Positions 47,801 through 57,504 of a stretch of 64,000 nt of DNA are shown piece after piece. A program made the position numbers and the translations under genes. Below the pieces are notes generated by a model. That model ran no database searches and was not told where the DNA came from. It saw only the letters and a program-made list of their open reading frames with translations. The stretch is from positions 1,954,501-2,018,500 of the forward strand of contig NC_081823.1 in assembly GCF_030704535.1 (NCBI RefSeq), read 5' to 3'. The stretch is from Vitis vinifera. Lineage: Eukaryota > Streptophyta > Magnoliopsida > Vitales > Vitaceae. How positions within the stretch are numbered: the stretch's first letter is position 1; every line of letters begins with the position of its first letter.

Positions 47801-50800
47801 GTTTGTTTGATACTTAAAACTGTGATGATGTCAGCTATTTAAGTTATTTGCTGCAGGAGTATTTCATTATTCACCCATTCCTTAACAAAGATTAAAATTT
47901 CAATATTAATGGAAATCAAATAGTTCAACTTTATGGAAATATTGATAAAAATATTTATATTGATGGAACTATAAGTAAAAAATGAAAAGATACGGAAACT
48001 AACCAAGAAAACATGGTAATTTTAGATGCAACAATCTTGTTTTTTGTTTTTAAAATAGAAAGTAGTATATAAAAAGTAGAAACTCTTGTACAAAAAATAT
48101 AGAATTTCCTCTTTGGCAAATAAGTGTTTCCTTTGCCTCTCTGACGTAGAGACGGATGATCACCTTCTTCTTCACTGTGCAAAGATTTGGGTTCTTTGGA
48201 ATCTTCTTTTCTCCCTCTTTGGTGTGTCTTGGGTTCTCTCCTGTTCAGTGAAGGAAACTCTTCTTGGGTGGCATGGGTTGTTTGTGGGTAAAGCTCGTAA
48301 AAAGGTTTGGCAAACAGCCCGTTTTATATATATTTTGGACAGTGTGGCAGAAAGGAAACATGTTAGCATTTGACAATGAGGAGTTATCGATCCAAAGATT
48401 GAAAAAATCTTTTGTATGTAATCTGTGGTCTTAGTTTAGGGTGTCTGTAGATACGAGTCCTAATTCTCTTGTTAGCTTCATTGATTGATTAGACTCTCAG
48501 TAAGGGCAGGTGATTTTTTTGTTGTTTTCCCTTTCCCTCTAAACTGAGCCTTTAGGCTTTTACTGTATACTTCCTATATACTTTGATGGCATTGTTTTTG
48601 GCGTTTCCTCTTTTCTTTATATACGTCTTTTCTCTACCTATCAAAAAAAAAAATATATATATATATATAGACTTTCCTTATGTCCTCAAAAATTACCCTT
48701 ATAGATTTTAAATTTTAAGGTAGAAAAAAAAATTGAATGCTTGATATTTTTAATCAATTTTGAACCATTGCATTTTCAATATAAGCCTATAAGAGTTTTT
48801 ATATTTTATACAAAATTTACTACTGTTTTTTATTTTTAAAAACAAAATACATGAAGTGTATCCAAATGAATACTAAACTAGTTGTTTGCAGAAAATTATA
48901 TATATGTATACACACACACATATAATCAATAATATAACGTAGATAACAACTATTGCTTTGAAAATGAATTCCAATACTTGAAAATGCATTACATTATGTT
49001 TATAAAATAGTTTAAATTTCAAAAAAAAAAAAGTTATTTGACAATTGAATATATTAGAAAACTTATTTAAAATCCATTATGAAAAATCTATTTCATACTA
49101 AAAACAAATTATTTTTTTATGAATTCTAAATATAATAATAATAATAATATGTTTAGAGTTTATATTAAATCATTTTCTATTATGACTAAAGCTCGGGAGC
49201 ACCCGAAGGCTAAAGTCTTTTGGGACCCAATCTAATTAGAAACCCAAGGAGATTGGACAAATGGAAAAAAAAAAACACACATTTTTGGTTCCAATAAGAA
49301 TTATGACTAAAGCTATAAACACGAGCATAGAAAAATATTTGTTTTTGGAGATATATTACCTTTGAAATTTTTCATTGGTTAGCAAAGAAAAAATGCTTCT
49401 CACATATGAACATTATGCAGAAACAAACTAAACTATTTTATGTTTACACAATCACATAATGCTAGAATTTTAAGCCAACTAGCTCAGTAAGATAAGCAGT
49501 CAAGCTCTCATTTTCTAAGAAAGAAAATAAAATATCACAAAAAGGACACAGATATCAGCAAAATATATTCCAACTTTCAGAGAAATGCATAAAATGGACA
49601 AGCTTTAAAAGGAAAAAAAAAAGCCATGTTTTATCATATTCCATATGCATGATCAGAAACAAGCACTTACATCGAATTGAGCATCTAGATCAGCCTGTTC
49701 TTCAATGATTTCAATCAGTTCTTGTACACGCTCTGCAGGAGCCTTCTGTCCAAACAAGCTCAAGCTTCTCAAGAAGTCCATGAACAGTTTAAATTCTGCC
49801 CCAGTTACATCTTGCAAACTCTGGAGTACATTCAAATCCAATTGTCACACTTTCAGTAACTTGTGGCAACCATGATCACAGCTGACACTCTGATACTATC
49901 ATGACTAAAACATAGGAGAGAGTAACACAACATATTTAAAACCAAAGCCTTGAAAAAAAAGCATCCAATTAATAGAAAAAAGAATTTAAGGAATTGAATT
50001 ATATTTCCTCCATCTTATTTATAGGGTGAGGTGGATCGATTCAAAGGATGGGGTTTTTTCGGTTAAGTCTTTATATAGGGCTTTGCAGCCGGTTTCTCTT
50101 GCTTCTTTCCCTTCGAAGATTATTTGGAACTCTTGTGCACAGCCCAAATTAAGTTTCTTTGCTTGGGAGGCTTCATGGGGAAGAGTTCTAACCTTGGACC
50201 GTTTGCAAAAGAGGGGTTGGGCTTTGGCTAATAGATGCTTTCTGTGCCAAACTTTTGAGGAGTCGATTGATCACCTCCTTCTTCATTGTGAAAAAACAGT
50301 GTGGATGTTGCTCCTTTCTTTATTTGGAGTTACTTGGGTGTTTCCTTCTTCAGTAAAGGAAACCCTTTTAGGGTGGAGGGGCTCTTTTGTGGGTACGAAG
50401 AGAAAGAAAGTGTGGCAAGAGGGACCGTTACGCTTGTTTTGGGTCATTTGGAAGGTAAGGAATAGAATTGCTTTTGAAGATAGCGTGTTGTCCATCCAAA
50501 GGCTGAAAGCTTCTTTTGTGTATTTACTTTGGTCGGAAACCAAATTGTGGATAAAAGATGGTCCTTCAACCTTAATAGATTTTGTAGATTGGGTGGGTTC
50601 GCAATGAGGGAGAAGGTTTTTTGTTTTTCCTTGTTGTTTTGGGTCCTTTTGTAAGGGGGTGAGTATCTCTATACTGTAATTCTGTGGGTCGCTATTTTAG
50701 CACCTCTTTACAATATAATTCTTTTACTTATTGATCAAAAAAAAAAATTAGCATTTTACAGAACTGAGAAGGGAAAAAAACAGTCTATTCCCTTTTTCAG

Positions 50801-53800
50801 TTCTACAAAGGAAATTGAAGTGAAAGTCATTTTATCCATACAACCATACCTCCATAATAAAAAAACACCAATATTAATTACAATGGATTAAGTTATTCAT
50901 TATATGTTCACTTACCTATCTATTCATCATATGTTAAAGACAACATTATGAAAAATCAGTTAAAATTCACAACTGATTGAACCACAATTTCTTATGATGA
51001 TGCTGCTAGAGAGAATTCCTATGTTTAGTGAGAGTAGCTGGTAATTGTCTATCATCCTACTTTTCTTTTTTATTTTTTCTTTTTTCATTTTTTGACAGGC
51101 CGTTGTCTTTGTCCTACTTTCTGTTTTAGTGCAAATTGAAAGTTTTATTGAAGCCTAGTGAATCTATTAAAATTCAATTTACACCACAATTCTAAACACT
51201 GGAATTGCAAAATATCAATTCAATTGCTTTCTTCCCCAACCCACAATCTTTCCACTCCAAAAAGTGAAAGGAGCTTTGTCAAAATAGGTTAAAGAAATTG
51301 AAAATATACAAGAACCAAAGTTAAAGAGAAATATGACGTAAAGAACAAGAAGGGAAGCCTACTTTTTTCACCAAATCAGTTATATGCCTCTCCATTTGCT
51401 CCTGTGGCTTCAACAGTTCTGCTTTAAGAGGAAACACCTGCAAGATACTTTGCTTATGGTTGAACAACAGTGGAAAATAATATGTATAAGAAAATAATAT
51501 CAGAAGTCGTCCCACCCTTATTTCTTCTTTAAAAGGCAAATCAGAGATGTAGATGGGTGCCAATAAAAAACAGGGGCATAATCCATGTACAGAAGAAGTA
51601 TACAAGGGCCCCAAAGGAAAGGAACCAAAAAGAAATAATAGGCACCCAATCAGTCTAATCACTCCCCATCTTATGTATGAAATCTAAATAGGACATATTC
51701 ACATCTCCTAAAGAACCCATAGACATGCAAACAAGGTTTTAAATACATCTTTCATTGCTAACTCTGTTTACACCAAGCATATTAAATCCCATTGTTATGT
51801 TCTTTCTTGAGACATCAAAACAAAAACGGAGGGGTCATCCTCCACACCATCTTTTGACCCTGGCCCAAAAGGCTGTCATGCCATCCATGGAATATATCTT
51901 TTACTGACTAAGCAAGAACTCAAGATGGGCTCCAACCCAAGAGAACAGCAAAGACAATAACTCTGAGCCCACCTATAGTAGAGGAAAATATAGTTAGTTG
52001 TCTCACCTTATCTCTGACAAAGCATAGAACCTTTTCACGAATGATTTCATCAGTGCAGGGTTCTTCAGAGCTCCCAATATGCTTAAACAGAGATGTTAAA
52101 GAGGCTGCAACAAACACATCAGTGAATATATCAATAACTGACCCAAACAAGGAGCTTCATTGCTTAGACTAAAACAATCTGAGAAAGTGACGTCATATGC
52201 ATTACTAGAATGATAGTTACAATAGCATAAAAAAAAATCCAAAACATGCATATATCAATTGTGTGAATATATAATATGTAATTTGAATCTTGCAGTAGTA
52301 ATTAGCCTTGCAGGGAATTTTGGGGATAAGCCTCTAAGCTTCTGGAGCTAGTCTCTGAGTTCCATCCTTGTTGGCTGAGGCAGAGGTGCCTATGCAAGTG
52401 ATCATGAACGTACTTTACAAGTCAAGTTTAGAGAACCCATTGCCGGTGAACTGGTGGCAATTATAGGAAAGCCCAAGAAGATGAAGTGAATGGGAGAGAT
52501 TTGGCAGAGTTTAAGTACAGAAATTTGGCAAGTTGGTGAACATCAACAGTTAAGTTTCCAACTGATTGCTGAGGCAAATTAAAGATCTGAATGGGTCTTT
52601 GGAGCTCCTTTTAAAATGGTTTGAGAAGGAAGCTATACCGCCCATAAGAGACCTAGAGAGGTGCTGGAAAGAAAGGGAGTCACCAAAGTCAAAGTAGAAT
52701 CCTGGTAGCCTATCAAGTGGATTGGCTAGAACTTTAATGAAATAGGAGGATGAGAGAAGATGTTGGAAGTCTTTGAGATCTTTGCATTGAAGATTGTGCG
52801 ATTTTGGGAGTGATAAGTATGTAAAGAAGAGAATTAATAAAATGTAGAATAGAAATATGGAGACAACAATGGATGAGATGGTGAGAAATTACACAGTTTG
52901 TTTTGTTGACAAAGGAGGTACCTTTATTTCACTTTCTCACACAGATTTACAGTTCAACTAATGATGGAGAAAAGCAATTATTGCAAGACAATTGGAAGAG
53001 AAGCAAGTACAATTCTCCTTCGTGTTTGGGGGTGGTGGGGAAATTTCACTGTTGAGAGAATGGTTTCCATCTAAGTCCTTCATAGAGGTTCCTCAAACTT
53101 TGTTGAAAAAAAAATCCCTGGACTTTCCTCTAGAAGGGAGCACTTATATAAAAATAAATAATAAAAATAAAAATAAAAACAAAAAACTCATCTATGCCTA
53201 GGTTGGATAGATTTAGTAAGGGAAATTTGGGAACAGTACTTCTCAAATGTGGATCGATCAGTCCAACATAGAACAGTCTCAGATCATGTTAATGAACCAA
53301 CCATGACACTACTTCAACGGATCAAAGAACAACACCCCCCCCCCCCCCCCAAAGCTGTACTATTAATATTAAAGATCCATCAATTATTTGATATCGTGAT
53401 GTGATGTTACCGTCCCTCCTAATATTAAGCGGCCAACCATGACTCCGCTATTTGTTATTTGCTGCTGTTATCTTTTTTTTTCCTTTAATTTTATCAAAAT
53501 AATAAGATAACAGCAGCAAATAACAAATAAATTCAAAAATAATACTCTACAATCTAAACATGGAGCAATATAAGTAGAAAGCCTGTTACTAAATAATGAA
53601 ATTTATAACAAGATTTTTAATCACCACAGGAAAACGTACCCTTTACATCCTGACGCAACAGAGATAAAAGGGCTTTATGAACCGCATCACGTTCAACATT
53701 TTCTCCTATAATTGCCAAGGATATTTAAAAATAAGACAATGCAAACAAGGAAACAGCTCTTAAAAGCTAAATTTGAACAATGAAAAATAACATCACCAGC

Positions 53801-55408
53801 TGTAAGGAGCTGTCCAAGAATGTCAACAATTTTAGACACATATTCTGGAGTATCCTTGCAAAATAGTGGAAGTCCTCGGATTGCTTGAACCCGGACCTGC
53901 AGTCATTAGTGGAACAGTAAAAGAAACATCAATTATATCTCTCAGATGCTATACATAAATGCTTACTGTATGCATCAATTTTAACTTTCAGAAACTATAT
54001 AGAAATGCATACTGCATACACTTACACATAAAAAGGAGGCACATGTCTGTCACAAATACGATAAAATGGGAAAGCTGCTAAAATGTATTGGCACAAAAAT
54101 GCTGAAACCCAACGTTCTGGAGCTTAAATCTCTGTTGTGCCAGGGAATCCAGATCGCCAAATTACAGTTCCATGAGCTTTTTTGGTAAGGGCTTCACCAA
54201 AGATACCTATTCTCAGTTTTCCAGTTTATTTTTTGATAGGAAAATGAGAACTAGTGTTAAAAGCGTCTAAGAGGAGACACACCAAAGTACACACAAAGTA
54301 TACAAAATACAATTTTCCAGTTTATTCTTACTATTTATTCTAGTGATGGAAGATTATAGTAGACTACTTTCAGGGCAGTGAAAGGGGTGAGGTTTTAGTC
54401 TCTTTCTGGATTTGGAAGTTAATAAGAAGAAAGGGGAGAAATAAAAAGAAAGATCAATTTCACTTGTGTGGTTGTGATAGAAAATGGAACAGAAAAGAAA
54501 ATATGACAGAAATTAGGAAAAAATTCAAGTCCCGTTCGCAATGGCAGAATGAACATAAGAATCGCTTTCATTTTTTGAAAATGGAATAAATGAAAATAAC
54601 ACCAAAAAAAAGAGAAAAAAAAACATGTTAGAAAACATAGTTAATGGAGCATGAATTGGTTTGGAAAAATGGGTGTTCAGTGTTTGCATTCTCAAAAAAA
54701 AAAAATACTTCTTAAAAAAAATTCTCAAATGGGCTCTTCTACGTTTTAGAACTCCACATTCTCTGCTCCGAAAAGTGAGATCAAGTTGGCCAAAGAAGGG
54801 CAATAAATTTATCTGGGTCACTTATCTAATTTCCTTCCCATTTCTTTCCTAGTTATTTCTAAAAACAAAAATAAGTAACGTGTTGGATACCACAATTTCA
54901 GGGAAGATGATTTCTCATTTGTTATATGCCAACATCGAAATTTCTAATACAATTCACAGATTTAACAACACGATACTTAGCAAAACATAAGATTATCTCG
55001 CCACAGTCCGCATTAACAACATATAATCCACGCAATATCAAAGAGAACAAACACTCACTCACCCCAAGTTCCTCCTCCTCGCACAAATCAAAATGGGCAA
55101 AGATCGCTCTTTCGGACAAGCTCGGAAAGTACTTGAAGAACCTGGGAATAAGCTGCGCTGCCAATTGCTTTGCCTTAATGCTACCTTTGGCAGCCTCGAT
55201 TATGCCCTCATAGTCCTTCAAATTCTATAAAAACAAAAGAACCCGGAAATCACCGAATTGAATGGCCCTAATACCCTATAAAACAACAGTGAATTGATCG
55301 TGAGTGGAGTTGGGAAGTGACCTGAGACTTGTCCTGCGACTCGTTCAGATTCTCGCCGTACTGGTAGAGCTTCTCGACGTCGGTGGAGTCATCGGAAGCG
55401 ACTGCCAT
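29802..55408 (-). CDS. API5: API5-like (apoptosis inhibitor 5) protein, 16 exons over 25.6 kb
   Basis: A nuclear HEAT/armadillo-like protein of the API5 family (564 aa). In animals it suppresses apoptosis; in rice an API5 protein works with DEAD-box helicases in tapetal cell death. Exons, in gene order, are 55408-55322, 55224-55063, 53896-53797, 53705-53640, 52104-52007, 51437-51363, 49820-49671, 43092-43027, 42939-42874, 40188-40078, 39725-39636, 39550-39444, 30595-30481, 30371-30306, 30231-30128 and 30033-29802. Every intron is GT-AG and the sum is 565 codons including the stop. The N-terminus (KLYQYGENL, DYEGIIEAAKGSIKAKQLA) and middle (SLFKHIGSSEEPCTDEIIRE) are typical of the family. The C-terminus has a basic patch (KRGRAAGG) and a long Arg-Gly-rich tail ending GRGYR. 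Introns 7 and 12 are 6.6 and 8.8 kb and full of LINE sequence, yet no exon is damaged. Confidence 0.94.
31606..31985 (-). mobile_element. 5'-truncated LINE fragment in API5 intron 12
   Basis: Read on the minus strand it shows the end of a LINE ORF2 (a broken VPLCLFWSLW-like stretch) and the usual LINE 3' sequence with a GTGTACATGTGTGCACTCCC-like segment, finishing at TTTGCATATCAAAAAATA. No clean target duplication seen. Frame is broken. Confidence 0.65.
32332..32344. repeat. Left target-site duplication of the LINE
   Basis: TCACATGGTAAAT, identical to 38431-38443. Confidence 0.93.
32472..36113 (-). pseudogene. LINE ORF2: endonuclease, reverse transcriptase, zf-RVT, with two nonsense codons
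   Basis: The frame runs from the ATG at 36113 for 1214 codons including the stop. Two TAG codons, at codon 40 (35996-35994) and codon 88 (35852-35850), fall in the N-terminal endonuclease domain (it begins MKIITWNVRGAND). From codon 91 on, 1123 residues are open. The APE-type endonuclease end (LGGDFNI, SDHFPIVL) comes first. The reverse transcriptase follows, with SPGPDGF, GLRQGDPLSPYLF (about 637-649) and the catalytic FADD (about 687-690). A C-terminal zf-RVT domain has CCYLCGCEEENVHHILLHC near 1090. There are no frameshifts. Without stop suppression, full ORF2 protein cannot be made. Confidence 0.92.
36116..38410 (-). CDS. LINE ORF1 protein (DUF4283 type)
   Basis: 764 aa, uninterrupted. 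Plant LINE ORF1 proteins bind the element RNA. After a low-complexity Arg/Glu/Ser N-terminus coded by GA repeats comes a conserved block (KRGVSTWVRLGLESLGLFKE, about residues 64-83). A DUF4283 domain follows (about 215-390; EHCLVVSWKS, WVRIYGLPISLWS, GGFVDMDERT). The C-terminal half is disordered, Gly/Pro-rich, with acidic stretches. No CCHC knuckle was seen. The ATG is only 20 bases from the element end, and the stop TGA is two bases before the ORF2 ATG. Confidence 0.88.
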   Translation of the reverse strand: MGERERESEREREGERERESACDGDDEETGEASRRRSFTVESKTFELALDDRKGKRQFRIVEKKRGVSTWVRLGLESLGLFKEGLIHCIRDDEEGRWEKEWKEGGKLYTLARGFNRAGVYLRLGVVGLERKRFCIFLPRGRRGKRGWTAMVEMVRQMEEMAGRRTEVQEVRTVGRANPAKSYVEAVRRTNWDGLNAIKMRVTREEIAGNLQKLEHCLVVSWKSEKEEEDDLERLGSLWANSWGLKGKLGLAKLERGKALLEFEDLSEARRVASSGSRLLGGAHLGLELWNPKTGCRVEKEMEQIAWVRIYGLPISLWSPGTLKKIGEECGGFVDMDERTRSMGEIQWARILVKTKGDFRPSLLEIEVEDEIYSVALWWEIRLVVKRPFSATENRRNKEVRGELHSRAEKRVGKELVGAGIEELQTPVDGSDLQENGPGPAPGLQFQGQENRDWASPIGRMAGPAASGPNMGLSGLKKDGGLNKMDGLLGRKLKNKPKVNDYSEAGPSWAAEMGCNQLTEVEGPEREGPIAPLEKAGILGRFSSRKGPNSEDPLISWVIEEPRREQGDVGLSMTDRALEEEVKRYALNPYPKGKRAVGTPLLLFSNSDRAPEGESFDHPGGIEEELRGDMSTWLTVYEGNVENENGFWKLGEDSKNRDKAKDKEGNNGGSASQDSENEKEDPWEECSLAKFSQFLGFSTEGLEKEILSFLIKIRKRREKIHSKELLEKSKFERELKRLECSVNYEGGNRQKGPSQGKGNQLIVAQ
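38431..38443. repeat. Right target-site duplication of the LINE
   Basis: TCACATGGTAAAT, identical to 32332-32344. It marks the exact 5' end of the element. Confidence 0.93.
40910..41505 (+). mobile_element. Degenerate LINE 3' fragment in API5 intron 9
   Basis: On the + strand, pieces of a zf-RVT region can be read in shifting frames (SEEPANHILANCVVAQCLWI, then ERNQCIFEGVELS-like residues). The expected LINE 3' end rich in TGTATCTGTATGCTG follows, finishing at CTCACCAAAAA. Several frameshifts and inserted T-runs show that it is old. Ends are approximate. Confidence 0.5.
42061..42242. repeat. 91-bp tandem duplication in API5 intron 9
   Basis: Two adjacent copies with an offset of 91 bp, sharing GAATTATTATGTTCAAATGC and ATTAAGATGTGTATATCACA with only a few differences. 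Confidence 0.88.
44775..45795 (-). mobile_element. 5'-truncated LINE fragment inside the TIR element
   Basis: Minus-strand LINE with its T-rich 3' end at 44775-44782. Residues of the ORF2 tail are readable as LWKNIRKGWEEFNFRSTIQI (near 45760), then WDSW, and a stretch ending LVFPAKEIWGSCAHPKT (near 45350). Stop codons and shifts interrupt the frame. The target duplication is unclear because both flanks are AT-rich. Confidence 0.75.
45946..45964 (-). mobile_element. Tail-only retro-insertion (19 bp) with a 20-bp duplication
   Basis: The 20-bp sequence TAATCTTCAGCACTACCATT occurs at 45926-45945 and again at 45965-45984. Between them lie only 19 bases, almost all T. This is what a LINE-type integration that copied nothing but the poly-A tail would leave. 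Confidence 0.7.
46636..46769 (-). mobile_element. Short LINE 3' fragment with target duplication
   Basis: 134 bp starting with a T run on the left. It is flanked by TAATCCTAGTCTT (46623-46635) and TAACCCTAGTCTT (46770-46782), 12 of 13 bases matching. The interior (ACACACCAAAGTACACAC) resembles the fragment at 54231-54312. Confidence 0.7.
47366..47588 (-). mobile_element. Short LINE 3' fragment with perfect 17-bp duplication
   Basis: 223 bp. A long poly-T and TTGATAGACAAAGAG begin the insert on the left, followed by a typical LINE 3' end (GGGGGTGCTCCCTATGTACA). GAGAAGTGAGAATATTT flanks it perfectly at 47349-47365 and 47589-47605. Confidence 0.88.
48111..48653 (+). mobile_element. 5'-truncated LINE fragment, plus strand, API5 intron 7
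   Basis: The ORF2 end is readable on the + strand (LANKCFLCLSDVETDDHLLL, SVKETLLGWHGLFVGKARKK) with the zf-RVT pattern, then a shifted frame. A LINE 3' end and an A-run after CTATC close it. ATATAGAATTTCCT (48097-48110) and ATATAGACTTTCCT (48665-48678) may be the target duplication. Confidence 0.75.
50023..50747 (+). mobile_element. 5'-truncated LINE fragment, plus strand, API5 intron 6
   Basis: It keeps about 193 uninterrupted residues of the ORF2 C-terminus with zf-RVT features (FFAWEASWGRVLTLDRLQKR, CFLCQTFEESIDHLLLHC, LFWVIWKVRNRIAF), a stop at 50605-50607, about 125 bases of 3' sequence and a poly-A tail after TTGATC. An open frame over this length suggests a relatively young insertion. 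No target duplication was identified. Confidence 0.85.
51548..51640 (-). mobile_element. Possible LINE 3' scrap in API5 intron 5
   Basis: A short segment (ACAGGGGCATAATCCATGTA, then GAAGTATACAAGGGCCCC) resembles the 3' ends of the other LINE fragments. It has no tail and no duplication, so this is tentative. Confidence 0.35.
53335..53350. repeat. Poly-C run in API5 intron 4
   Basis: Sixteen consecutive C bases, a likely length-variable site. Confidence 0.9.
53449..53529. repeat. Perfect 26-bp inverted repeat (hairpin) in API5 intron 4
   Basis: The arms at 53449-53474 and 53504-53529 are exact reverse complements over 26 bp (core TTATTTGCTGCTGTTATC), with a 29-base AT-rich loop. The host gene is transcribed through it. 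It may be a tiny foldback MITE or a hairpin precursor; no target duplication was seen. Confidence 0.85.
54231..54312 (-). mobile_element. 82-bp LINE 3' fragment with perfect 14-bp duplication
   Basis: A T-run and TTGATAGGAAAATGAG open the insert, and ACACACCAAAGTACACAC marks it as a LINE 3' end. TTTTCCAGTTTATT flanks it perfectly at 54217-54230 and 54313-54326. It lies in API5 intron 2. Confidence 0.85.
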
Positions 55409-55467
55409 TGGAGACGTGTGAGAACTGTGAAGAGAATGGCTTGGAAGAGATTTGGAGAGAGAGTGAA

Positions 55468-55476
55468 TTAGGGTTT
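55468..55476 (-). promoter_or_regulatory. Telo-box upstream of API5
   Basis: AAACCCTAA on the minus strand, about 60 bp upstream of the API5 start codon. Such boxes are common near start sites of plant housekeeping and translation-related genes. Confidence 0.45.
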
Positions 55477-57504
55477 TGTTATGGTGAGCTTGAAGTATCT
55501 GGTTTTCCTCTAAATTCTTTTAGAATTTTTTTATTTTTTTATTTTTGGCACTTTAATATATTATTTGTAATAAATATTTTTTAAAAATCCATTTATTTTA
55601 TAAATTGAACAAAAAGACATAAAAAGTAAATTGAAAGAAATACAAAATTTAATTATAAATACAAGAAATATAATTTTTAAAATTATATTTTATATTTTAT
55701 AAATATTAAATATATTTAATAGTTCTAATTCTATTTATTTTTTAAATAAAAATAAGAATGAAAACATGTTTAATGATTATATAACAAAAAAATAACAACC
55801 TTTTTTTTATAAGGTTTTTTAGATGATTTGCCCTCCTACATATGTAATATTGAAATTAGAGAATATTCAAAGAATTTTTTTATTTTAGATATTCCCCTTT
55901 ATACGCCCCACAAGATGGTACTCCCCATTAAAGATACCAATCTTTAAATAAGTGGTGTTGATATTGTCACGATATATAATTCAAAATGAATAGTGAATAA
56001 CAAGCCCACAGAAGGAGAAATCCAAGCTAATTCGATTGCACTAGAGACATTAGCTCTATATTTTGCTTCGATAGAAAAGAAAACCACAATTTTCTAGTTG
56101 CGAGAGAACTAAGGTAGTGTTTTTGACTTTTTTTATTCGGTCAAAAGAAACTTGTTGAAATCATTTAACATAACTAAACTAAACTTATTGATAACAAATT
56201 TACTTTACTTATGTTAGATAATATCAACAAATTACTTTTAACTTTAATATAAAAAGTCAAATATTTTGATTTTTTCTATTTAGCTAAAAAACAAACATCA
56301 CCTAAAAGATGATATTGCTATCGAAATATGCAGTAGTGGAGATGTAATCACGGTGATTTCTAATCCAATCAACATCGAAAAAGGTGTGAAGTGGGAGAGG
56401 TTGAGAACATGGAAGATGCAAACCAAAATGTATTAGTGTCTTAAAGACATCATAATGGTGGTTTTGCTGTTGTACAATGTCATTTAGTGGGTGAGTGCAT
56501 GAATCGATATTGATGGAGACAGAGATGTCTAGTTGTGTTGGAGAGAGATATTGTTCGTTGCAAAAGTGACAAAAGGGTTGTCATTATGAAGGAGATGTCC
56601 TATGGTGGATATGGGAATGACAACCTCTTTAAAACCATCCATTTTTGTTTTTGCTTAGAGCTCCCCTATCTTGCCTTAGGAAATTGGTAAGAGCTCAAGT
56701 GGAAATCACCTAAATCATTGATTGAGAACAAAATAAATGTATTATAGATTATACATTTTTTGAAATTCAAAAAACTAATTAATTAATTATAAATAAAATA
56801 AAATAATTCAAAATGCCATTTTTGTAATTAAATAATAAATGCATACATATAATGAAATTTTTGACTCATTTATATCATAAAAACTTAAATATTTTATAAT
56901 ATTTATGAAAAAAATATAATTTATGATTTTATTGTATTATTAATATCCATATTTATTAAAAACTATATTTTTATAATTAAAAACTTGTTTTTATTTTTAA
57001 TAATTCCTTAATTAAATTTAGTTTACGTTATATGAATTAAATTTACAATCTATGTTTTTTACAAAGTCAAATAAAAATTTATTTTTGAAAACAATTTATC
57101 TAAAAAGGTCTTTAATTTTCTAAATCAAAATACCTCGTAATTAAGATGAATTAAAATCTCATTTATAAGTGGAATGAATCATTTTTTATTTCTTTAAATT
57201 ATCCAAACCTAGAAATAAATGAGAAAATATATGAAATATTCATTCTCTACTAGTGTTGTCTAATCACAATTTTTTTCTTCCCCTTTTCCACCTCATCTTC
57301 TAATGCTCCCATTCACCTCACCTTCTCACTCACTCCAAATTCAGCCAAACACCCTTTTGCTCATTCATTTGTTAACAAGCATTTTATTTTATTATGTACA
57401 CAGAAGAATTCATGCATTTTTGTGCTATACACCAGTGCCTTATTCATGTCATTTTCCATGCCTGTAAACTAGATTAAACCATAGGAACCTTAAAATGCAA
57501 TCCC
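55477..57504. other. Intergenic DNA between API5 and homogentisate dioxygenase
   Basis: About 2 kb, very AT-rich. It holds the API5 promoter, one MITE-like element (56112-56303) and the 3' side of the dioxygenase gene. On the minus strand, AATAAA motifs at 57383-57393 lie about 110-120 bases after the dioxygenase stop and may serve polyadenylation. No other gene seen. Confidence 0.6.
56112..56303. repeat. MITE-like element, related to 1998-2204
   Basis: The left end AGGTAGTGTTTTTGACTTTT and the right end (other strand, AGGTGATGTTTGTTTTTTAG) form degenerate inverted repeats around an AT-rich, non-coding centre. Confidence 0.4.

Noticed and set aside
49485..49510. tRNA-like TAGCTCAGTAAGATAAGC
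   Set aside because: There is no B-box at the right distance and no cloverleaf can be drawn.
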